Source: a bacterium UBP9_UBA1432 (GTDB lineage: Bacteria > Vulcanimicrobiota > Xenobia > Xenobiales > Xenobiaceae). Taken from it: 6,667 nucleotides of DNA. This document shows, piece by piece, positions 1 through 4,091 of the stretch; positions within the stretch are counted from its first letter, which is position 1; every line of letters starts with the position of its first letter. Location of the stretch: contig DCTU01000145.1 in the NCBI GenBank assembly GCA_002329445.1, positions 1 to 6,667 of the forward strand. The letters are read 5' to 3'. The notes beneath the pieces are model-generated. The model was not told the DNA's origin and made no database searches. It saw only the letters and a program-made list of their open reading frames with translations. The position numbers and the translations under genes were made by a program.

Positions 1-80
1 GACTCGGCCACCTGGCCCCGCGGTATGGGAATCCCCACCCCCTGGAACAACCGTTTGCCCTGAAACTCGTGGAGGTTCAT
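1..80 (-). CDS. sucC: Succinyl-CoA synthetase beta subunit, N-terminal fragment (runs off left edge)
   Basis: Reading leftward from the ATG at 80-78, the 26 visible residues begin MNLHEFQGKRLFQGVGIPIP and continue RGQVAES. This matches the very conserved start of succinyl-CoA synthetase (ADP-forming) beta chains, typically MNLHEYQAK-LF---GIPVPRG, which opens the ATP-grasp fold. The family enzyme joins succinate and CoA with ATP or GTP cleavage in the TCA cycle, working with the alpha subunit SucD, which is usually the next gene and would lie outside the window. A purine-rich stretch (GAAGGGA on the minus strand, complement of about 89-95) precedes the ATG and may be the ribosome site. The gene is cut by the window edge, so only the N-terminus can be judged. 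The related malate-CoA ligase beta chain shares this N-terminus and cannot be strictly excluded. Confidence 0.88.
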   Translation of the reverse strand, partial: MNLHEFQGKRLFQGVGIPIPRGQVAE

Positions 81-262
81 CAGCCCGGTCCCTTCCCGTC
101 AGGATTCCGGAAACCCGAAGCCGAAGTCTCCCTCATGGGAGACGTGCCCCGTCTGCCGGATGCTCTGGACTGCCTTCCATCCAGCACAGGACTCCTCCTC
201 CGTCCCGTCCCCGACATCCGGTCTGGAGGAGCCACGAGGCTTGCAAAGAACTCGACGCCTCC

Positions 263-676
263 ATGAGAGCCTTCCTGCAACGCGTGGCCCTCGCCTCCTC
301 CAGCGGCGCCCTGGCCTGCTACGGCGTCCTGGTGCTGGCCTCGCTGCTGGGAAGGGCCGAGGTGGGCCCCCAACAGGCTCCTCTGCTGGCCGGGAACGTC
401 CTGCCTCGCGTCGCCGAAGGAGCCCTCTGGGGCATCCCGTTGGCGGTCTTCCTGGGGCGAGCCTGGAGTCAGGTGATGCTGGCTGCCCTCGTCCTGAGCC
501 TGGCGCCCGCCCTGCGCACCTGGCTGGTCGGGGGGCCTTGGCCCGCCGCCTCGGGTCCGTGGGCCCCCGCCTGGATCCTGGGCGCCTGGGCCCTCTGGGG
601 CGGAGTCCTGGGGATGCTGGGAGCCTGGCTGGGTGGAGCTCCGAAGGCCAGACCCGGAAGAGGGAAACGCCGATGA
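263..676 (+). CDS. Small four-helix membrane protein (unknown function), first of an overlapping pair
   Basis: I do not recognise this 137-residue protein by name. It is strongly hydrophobic, with four likely membrane segments at about residues 12-29, 50-67, 70-90 and 103-125, and a basic tail (KARPGRGKRR) that should stay in the cytoplasm by the positive-inside rule. No catalytic or metal-binding motif is visible. The reading frame shows the strong G/C third-position bias of its neighbours, which supports it as a real gene. The ATG at 263 is the first conventional start in frame, but its Shine-Dalgarno is weak: the best GGAGGA lies at 225-230, over 30 bases upstream. The stop overlaps the next gene's start as ATGA (673-676). 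Size, helix number and a shared G-LWG motif in helix 2 suggest the two proteins are paralogues and may form a heteromeric membrane complex; that is inference. Confidence 0.72.
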   Translation: MRAFLQRVALASSSGALACYGVLVLASLLGRAEVGPQQAPLLAGNVLPRVAEGALWGIPLAVFLGRAWSQVMLAALVLSLAPALRTWLVGGPWPAASGPWAPAWILGAWALWGGVLGMLGAWLGGAPKARPGRGKRR

Positions 677-1068
677 GGGAATTGGCCCGCCGCCTGGCCT
701 TCCTCTTCTTCGCCGGCGCCCTGGCCGGGGCCCTCACCTCCTTGGGATGGTGGCTCCTGGGGGCGGCCGGGGTCATGGCTCAGTGGGGCATCGCCCTGGC
801 TCCCGAGCTGACCCCGGCGTGGCTCGAATCCCACCTGGTGACGGGAGGGCTGTGGGGTCTGCTGCTCCTCCCCTTCTTCAGCGACGCCGCCAATCGCCTG
901 TTGGGGTTGGGTGCGGGCGTCGGGGTCCTGCCGACCTGCCATGTGGTGATGGTCCAGTGGACCAGTCCGACCGAACCGGGCGCCCTGGCCCCGGTCCTGG
1001 TGCTGACGTTCTGCGTGGTCTGGGGCCTGGCCACGGCCGGATTGGTCCTGGCCCTGCGGGAGACCTGA
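673..1068 (+). CDS. Small four-helix membrane protein (unknown function), second of the pair
   Basis: This 131-residue protein begins MRELARRLAFLFFAGALAG. Likely membrane helices lie at about residues 7-30, 53-70, 74-94 and 104-126, with a short polar end (RET). The start is well supported: GGAAGAGGG at 656-664 sits eight bases before the ATG, and that ATG overlaps the previous stop codon as ATGA, which usually means translational coupling. The same frame stays open upstream to 160, but that stretch is only the shadow of the preceding gene. Helix 2 (SHLVTGGLWGLLLLPFF) aligns with RVAEGALWGIPLAVFL in the upstream protein, and the four-helix layout is the same. A few polar residues inside or next to helices (D71, N74, C89, H90, C114) might matter, but no known motif appears. 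The function is unknown. The pair ends at a bidirectional terminator shared with serA. Confidence 0.75.
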   Translation: MRELARRLAFLFFAGALAGALTSLGWWLLGAAGVMAQWGIALAPELTPAWLESHLVTGGLWGLLLLPFFSDAANRLLGLGAGVGVLPTCHVVMVQWTSPTEPGALAPVLVLTFCVVWGLATAGLVLALRET

Positions 1069-1117
1069 GAATCACGCTCGCCACGCAGCAAATCCATGGT
1101 CTTCATTGGAGACCCCC

Positions 1118-1161
1118 CATGAAGAAGGCCGGCCCGGAAGTCCGGACCGGCCTTCTTCATG
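1118..1161. terminator. Bidirectional terminator: 44-bp near-perfect palindrome
   Basis: Two 21-base arms (1118-1138 and 1141-1161) are inverted copies with one mismatch and only AG between them. The core is GC-rich (GGCCGG and CCGGA blocks) and the outer part of the arms is GAAGAA / TTCTTC, so either strand's transcript gives a GC stem followed by a U-rich end. On the minus-strand RNA the one mismatch becomes a G-U wobble, so the serA transcript folds slightly better. It lies between two converging genes (stop at 1068 on plus, stop at 1179 on minus), the normal place for a shared factor-independent terminator. Confidence 0.85.
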
Positions 1162-1178
1162 ACCATCTTGGATGATGC

Positions 1179-2138
1179 CTAGGCGGGGTTCACGCAGTTG
1201 GGAACCTGCTCTTTGGCCAGGAAGGCCTGAGCCACACGCACGGCCTCCAGGCCGGTCTCATACTCGGCCTGATCGGTCGAGGCCCCGATATGATGGGTCC
1301 CATAGCAGTTCGGGTTCTTGATGAGGGGGTGATCGTACTCCGCCTGACCGGTGGTCGGCTCGGAGGGGAACACGTCCAATCCGGCACGCAACCCCTTCTC
1401 CTCCATGGCCCGGATCAAGGCCTCGGTGTCGACCACCTCGGCGCGCGCCGTGTTGATCAGGATCGTTCCAGGCTTCATCGCAGCCAGGAACTCCGCTCCG
1501 ACCAGACCGCGCGTCTCCGCGGTCAAGGCCACGTGGATCGAGACGGCGTCGCTGCGCCGGGCCAGTTCCAGAAGGTCGGTGCAATGCTCCGCCCCCAGGG
1601 CCTGGGCCTTCTCGGGCGTCATGGAGCGAGACCAGACCAGGACCTGGACGTCGAACCCGCGCAGGCGCTGGATCATCTCCCGCCCGATCTGTCCGACCCC
1701 GACCAGTCCGACCGTTCGCCCCTTCAACCCCTGGGCCTTGCCGAACTCCTTCTTGTTCCAGCGCCCCTGGCGCAGCTCGTGGACGTTGTCGGGGATGCGT
1801 CGGTCGGCCGAAAGCAGCAGACCCATGGCCACCTCGGCCACGGCCGCCGAATTCGTCCCCGGGGTGTTGGCCACGCGCACGCCGCGCTCGGTGGCTGCGG
1901 CCACATCGATGGTGTTGACCCCGGAACCGGCGCGAATCACCAGGCCCAGGTTCGAAGCGGCTTCCAGGGCAGCCCGAGTGACCTTGGTCGAACGCACCAC
2001 CAGGACGTTCACGTCCTCCAGGTGCGCGGGAAGGTCCTCCGCGCCGAGTTCAGGGCGATTGCTGACCTGGGTCCCGGGCAGGCTCTTGAAGGCCTCAATC
2101 GCTTGGGGGTGCATCTTGTCGGCGAGCAGGATGTGCAT
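1179..2138 (-). CDS. serA: D-3-phosphoglycerate dehydrogenase, short form without ACT domain
   Basis: This 319-residue D-2-hydroxyacid dehydrogenase is best read as the enzyme oxidising 3-phosphoglycerate to 3-phosphohydroxypyruvate, the first step of serine synthesis. The catalytic-domain part has RAGSGV (69-74) and the ATERGVRVANTPGTNS block (82-97). The Rossmann motif GVGQIG is at 147-152. The catalytic residues are R232 (NTARAE), E260 (FPSEP) and H283 (THHIGAS). The protein ends just after the catalytic fold, so the C-terminal ASB and ACT regulatory domains of long SerA enzymes are absent and serine feedback through ACT is not expected. Oddities: the second Rossmann strand ends WSRS (169-172) rather than the usual acidic residue, and the family TPH motif before the catalytic histidine reads THH. 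The Shine-Dalgarno is weak (GGAAG about nine bases before the ATG). A hydroxypyruvate or glyoxylate reductase of the same superfamily is the main alternative. Confidence 0.85.
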   Translation of the reverse strand: MHILLADKMHPQAIEAFKSLPGTQVSNRPELGAEDLPAHLEDVNVLVVRSTKVTRAALEAASNLGLVIRAGSGVNTIDVAAATERGVRVANTPGTNSAAVAEVAMGLLLSADRRIPDNVHELRQGRWNKKEFGKAQGLKGRTVGLVGVGQIGREMIQRLRGFDVQVLVWSRSMTPEKAQALGAEHCTDLLELARRSDAVSIHVALTAETRGLVGAEFLAAMKPGTILINTARAEVVDTEALIRAMEEKGLRAGLDVFPSEPTTGQAEYDHPLIKNPNCYGTHHIGASTDQAEYETGLEAVRVAQAFLAKEQVPNCVNPA

Positions 2139-2160
2139 CAGGTGGTCTTCCGTCCTATCT

Positions 2161-2183
2161 TCGGAGCGGACACGGCGCTCCGA
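2161..2183 (-). repeat. Stem-loop in the serA leader
   Basis: TCGGAGC (2161-2167) and GCTCCGA (2177-2183) are a perfect 7-bp inverted repeat around a nine-base loop, 22 bases upstream of the serA start. On the serA strand it is followed by AGATAGG, not a T-run, so it is not a terminator. It could be a leader hairpin or an operator; nothing in the sequence decides. I see no convincing promoter hexamer pair in the 140 bases between this gene and the infA terminator. Confidence 0.35.
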
Positions 2184-2278
2184 GTCATCATTTCCGCCCT
2201 CAGGCCGGCGCCTCTTCCCGAACCTGGTCGCTTTCCCTCCCGCCGCGTGCAGGGGCTCCGGAGCAGTCCATGCAAGAA

Positions 2279-2309
2279 GCCCGCTCTCTTTCCGGGGAAA
2301 GAGACGGGC
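2279..2309 (-). terminator. Factor-independent terminator of infA
   Basis: GCCCG plus TCTCTTTC (2279-2283 and 2285-2292) pairs with GAAAGAGA plus CGGGC (2297-2309). This is a 13-bp stem with one bulged base (2284) and a four-base loop. On the minus strand it is followed by TTCTTGC, a modest U-tract. It begins about 24 bases after the infA stop codon and 141 bases before the serA start, so it should end the infA transcript and separate it from serA. Confidence 0.75.
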
Positions 2310-2332
2310 CTCGCATCCGGAGGTGGGGAGAC

Positions 2333-2554
2333 CTACTTGTAGCGGTAGGTAATACGACCCCGACTCAGGTCATACGGCGAAAGCTCGACCGTCACCTTGT
2401 CTCCGGGAAGAATCCGGATGAAATGCCGGCGAATCTTGCCGGACACGTGCGCCAGCACGCGGTGCCCGTTGGGCAGTTCCACCCCGAACCGTGCATTCGG
2501 GTAGGCCTCGACCACGGTTCCCTCGACTTCGATCGCTTCCTCTTTCTCGGACAA
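2333..2554 (-). CDS. infA: Translation initiation factor IF-1
   Basis: This 73-residue protein is a near-textbook IF-1, a single OB-fold (S1-type) domain that binds the 30S A site and works with IF-2 and IF-3 during initiation. The diagnostic stretches are EAIEVEGTVVEA (6-17), NGHRVLAHVSGK (29-40), HFIRILPGDKVTVELSPYDL (44-63) and the terminal GRITYRYK. One small oddity is G24 in FGVEL, where most IF-1 proteins have a basic residue (FRVEL or FKVEL). The start is placed at TTG 2554-2552: GGGAGG (2568-2563) lies eight bases upstream, and the resulting MSEKEEAIEVEG matches the family's MAKEDAIEVEG. A GTG at 2563 is in frame but overlaps that Shine-Dalgarno and would add three non-family residues. 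The gene is monocistronic between two terminator-like hairpins and has its own promoter and a structured leader. Confidence 0.95.
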   Translation of the reverse strand: MSEKEEAIEVEGTVVEAYPNARFGVELPNGHRVLAHVSGKIRRHFIRILPGDKVTVELSPYDLSRGRITYRYK

Positions 2555-2562
2555 CCTGTTCA

Positions 2563-2568
2563 CCTCCC
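2563..2568 (-). promoter_or_regulatory. infA ribosome binding site (decides the TTG start)
   Basis: On the minus strand this reads GGGAGG, directly overlapping the in-frame GTG at 2563-2561 and lying eight bases before the in-frame TTG at 2554. Only the TTG has usable spacing, so it is the likely start codon. Confidence 0.75.
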
Positions 2569-2570
2569 AA

Positions 2571-2585
2571 CCGGGACAACCCCGG
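2571..2585 (-). repeat. Small hairpin just upstream of the infA ribosome site
   Basis: CCGGG and CCCGG form a 5-bp stem with a five-base loop (GTTGT on the minus strand), two bases before the GGGAGG ribosome site. In the transcript it would stand next to the Shine-Dalgarno and could affect ribosome access. This is inference from structure only. Confidence 0.4.
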
Positions 2586-2586
2586 A

Positions 2587-2623
2587 TAAAATCAAAGACG
2601 CGGGAGCCGCAAGGGAGCTCCCG
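2587..2623 (-). terminator. Terminator or attenuator hairpin between the pilin-like gene and infA
   Basis: On the minus strand CGGGAGC (2623-2617) pairs with GCTCCCG (2607-2601) around a nine-base loop and is followed by TCTTTGATTTTAT (2599-2587), a good U-rich tail. Position fits a terminator for the TPR/pilin-like operon, whose last stop is at 2706. However, a strong promoter-like sequence lies between that stop and this hairpin (2661-2689), so the infA transcript would also pass through it. It may therefore act as an attenuator in the infA leader. Confidence 0.65.
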
Positions 2624-2660
2624 TGATCGGGACCCGCGCTTCTATGTTCCCAGCCACGAC

Positions 2661-2689
2661 ATTATGGCAGCGTCCTGGACGGAAATCAA
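2661..2689 (-). promoter_or_regulatory. Sigma70-type promoter for infA
   Basis: Minus strand TTGATT (2689-2684), a 17-base spacer, then CATAAT (2666-2661). Each hexamer is close to consensus and the spacing is ideal, in an otherwise GC-rich region. It starts only about 16 bases after the stop of the upstream pilin-like gene. Transcription would begin near 2654 and give a leader of about 100 bases before the infA start. Confidence 0.6.
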
Positions 2690-2705
2690 GCCCCGAGGCC
2701 ATCCC

Positions 2706-3209
2706 TCACTTCTCGGCGCTCTGTCCTGGCGAGGGTGAGGGCGAAGGCGAGGGCGAGGGCGAGCTGATCGCCTTCATCGGCGGGCGAAGCCCATACAGCG
2801 AGTCATACAGGGGCTCATTGAGGCCCAGATCCAGCTCACCGTGGGCGCTGCCCATGCACATCAGCGTGTAGCGACCGGGATCGCCCGGCTTGTATTGATA
2901 TCCCTTGCCGGCATAGGTCTGTTTCTCGGAAGAGGGACACTTGGGCATCTCCGGAAGAATCTTCTCGGCGACGAGGGCTCCCAGGGTTGGAGGGAAAATG
3001 CCATTGTGGGCCTGGCGATAGGCGTCAATGCCTCGATGCATGTCCAGGAGATTCTGCTGACATTTCTGCAGGTTGGTCTGCTCCTGGGCCAGGACGGAGA
3101 CCTGTTCCCACGCCGGAAGGACGACCGAAAAGAGCACCGCCAGGATGAACAGGATGCTGCCCAGCTCGACCAGGTTCGGTTCCGGCTTCTTGTTGGCTTT
3201 GTCGGCCAT
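2706..3209 (-). CDS. Pilin-like (pseudopilin-like) membrane-anchored protein lacking the prepilin cleavage site
   Basis: The 167-residue protein has a short basic head (MADKANKKPE), then NLVELGSILFILAVLFSVVLP (12-32), which mimics the type IV pilin / pseudopilin helix including the conserved Glu five residues in (E15), and then a helical stretch to about 65. The prepilin-peptidase residues are missing: the position of the invariant Gly is E10 and the following Phe is P11, so cleavage and N-methylation are not expected. A small C-terminal domain holds C91 and C118 (KCPSS and LMCMGSAHGE), possibly a disulfide, and a PLYDSLYGL motif of the sort I recall from pseudopilin-like proteins. The tail is a (Ser-Pro)6 run (150-161). 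The start is supported by GGAGGAG five bases upstream. It lies 14 bases after the TPR gene, so the two are very likely one operon. It may be part of a type II secretion or pilus-like machine, or a stand-alone membrane protein. Confidence 0.75.
   Translation of the reverse strand: MADKANKKPEPNLVELGSILFILAVLFSVVLPAWEQVSVLAQEQTNLQKCQQNLLDMHRGIDAYRQAHNGIFPPTLGALVAEKILPEMPKCPSSEKQTYAGKGYQYKPGDPGRYTLMCMGSAHGELDLGLNEPLYDSLYGLRPPMKAISSPSPSPSPSPSPGQSAEK
2728..2763. repeat. Six-unit hexamer tandem repeat (GGCGAG) coding Ser-Pro
   Basis: Six consecutive copies of GGCGAG, with single-base changes in the second (GGTGAG) and third (GGCGAA) units. On the coding strand they encode the Ser-Pro tail of the pilin-like protein. 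Because the unit is six bases, gain or loss of copies keeps the frame, so tail length could vary between strains. Confidence 0.85.
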
Positions 3210-3223
3210 CGTGCTCCTCCGGT

Positions 3224-3883
3224 CTACTTGAGCGCCATGATCCGGGATTGACTTCGGTCGACATAGTCGGCGATCTTCCGGCTGGTGTCCGGTTCACCAG
3301 AAACCACCTTCAGGAAGGTCCGATAGGCCTCCAGGGCGTTGGCCTTCTCGCCGGCCAGTTCGTAGGACTGGGCCAGGATGAAATGGGCCTCGCTGAAATC
3401 CGGCTTCAACTGAATGGTGCGCCGGAACTCCGAGACGGCCTCGAAAACCTTCTTCTCCTGCAGGTAGGTCAGACCCAGGGCGAAGTGGGCTCGGAAGGAG
3501 TCCGGACGGATCCGGATGGCCTCAACCAGTTCTCGACGGGCCAGATCGTAGGCCTGCTCACATCGGTAGATCTCGCCCCGGGCCACACGGACCTCGAAAC
3601 AGGTGGGATCGTGGGCCAGAGCCGATTCCAGGCGGTTCAGGGCCGCCCGATACTGCGACTTCTCCATCAGCTCCCGAGAGGCCTCGACGTCGTCCAGGGC
3701 CAACTTGCGGCTGACCCTCTGCTGGTCCCAGAGATTCAGGACGGCCAGCGCCAGGCACATGCTCACCGTGGCCCCGAAGACGGTCGGTTCCAAGGCCTTC
3801 TGGAGGAAGAGCCACAGAAGCGGACCGATCAGGCCCAGCAGCGTCACCACGATGGCGATTTTCTTCAGACTGTACCGGGCCAT
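3224..3883 (-). CDS. Membrane-anchored TPR-repeat protein
   Basis: The 219-residue protein has two N-terminal membrane helices (about 9-29 and 34-52) followed by roughly four tetratricopeptide repeats (about 64-95, 97-128, 130-162, 164-196). TPR signatures are clear, for example YRAALNRLESALAHDP, AHFALGLTYLQEKKVFEAVSEF and AHFILAQSYELAGEKANALEAY. TPR superhelices are protein-protein scaffolds; no enzyme motif is present. The topology suggests the repeats sit in the cytoplasm, because the short N-terminus is basic and there are two helices. It is followed after 14 bases by the pilin-like gene, so it may be an assembly or scaffolding partner, as TPR proteins such as PilF/PilW are for type IV pili; this is inference. 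GGAGAGG lies 12 bases before the ATG, rather far, but a GAGGA/TCCTC mini-hairpin could bring it closer. A TATAAC hexamer (3937-3932, minus) may be the -10 element, without a good -35. Confidence 0.85.
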   Translation of the reverse strand: MARYSLKKIAIVVTLLGLIGPLLWLFLQKALEPTVFGATVSMCLALAVLNLWDQQRVSRKLALDDVEASRELMEKSQYRAALNRLESALAHDPTCFEVRVARGEIYRCEQAYDLARRELVEAIRIRPDSFRAHFALGLTYLQEKKVFEAVSEFRRTIQLKPDFSEAHFILAQSYELAGEKANALEAYRTFLKVVSGEPDTSRKIADYVDRSQSRIMALK

Positions 3884-3989
3884 GCGAGGACAGTTCCTCT
3901 CCTGCGTACCTGGACCTCAGGAAGACTAGAGGTTATACGCGTGCCGCCAACCTCCTCCGGGCCATCGGGCCTGGCCGGCAGACGGAACG

Positions 3990-4003
3990 TTCCCACCCGG
4001 GAA
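3990..4003. promoter_or_regulatory. Inverted repeat overlapping the hflX -35 region (possible operator)
   Basis: TTCCC (3990-3994) and GGGAA (3999-4003) form a perfect short dyad around ACCC. It sits where the -35 element would fall for the extended -10 at 4015-4023, a typical spot for a repressor or activator site. It is short enough to arise by chance in GC-rich DNA. Confidence 0.25.
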
Positions 4004-4014
4004 TGCCTCCCGCG

Positions 4015-4023
4015 TGCTATGAT
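4015..4023 (+). promoter_or_regulatory. Extended -10 promoter candidate for hflX
   Basis: TGCTATGAT combines a TGn extension with TATGAT, one change from the TATAAT consensus. No good -35 lies 16-18 bases upstream, which is acceptable for extended -10 promoters. Transcription would start near 4030, giving a leader of about 60 bases to the proposed hflX start. It lies in the divergent gap between the TPR operon and hflX. Confidence 0.4.
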
Positions 4024-4074
4024 GGGAGTCTCTCGGGCGCGCCCCCGTTGGACATCCCGAAGAGGATCCCTGCC

Positions 4075-4084
4075 AGAGGAGGAG
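4075..4084 (+). promoter_or_regulatory. hflX ribosome binding site (points to an ATC start)
   Basis: AGAGGAGGAG contains GGAGG at 4078-4082, the strongest Shine-Dalgarno in the region. Nine bases follow before the in-frame ATC at 4092. No ATG, GTG or TTG of the hflX frame is at usable distance; the next candidate, CTG at 4101, is 18 bases away. Confidence 0.7.
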
Positions 4085-4091
4085 CCCACCC

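Noticed and set aside
81..262. Promoters in the divergent gap between sucC and the membrane protein pair
   Set aside because: I searched both strands for -35/-10 pairs at 16-18 base spacing and found none worth reporting. Promoters must exist, but I cannot point to them.
160..672. Upstream extension of the second membrane protein's frame back to 160
   Set aside because: This part is the shifted frame of the first membrane protein and is Arg/Pro-rich. The ATG at 673 has a good ribosome site and a coupled ATGA overlap.
1098..1114. GGTCT/AGACC stem-loop before the large palindrome
   Set aside because: It has only five pairs with a seven-base loop and C-rich sequence after it. It adds nothing to the adjacent strong terminator.
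1290..2352. Two overlapping plus-strand open frames opposite serA (1290-2342 and 1351-2352)
   Set aside because: They are antisense shadows of a complete SerA with all catalytic residues, and they run through the infA terminator.
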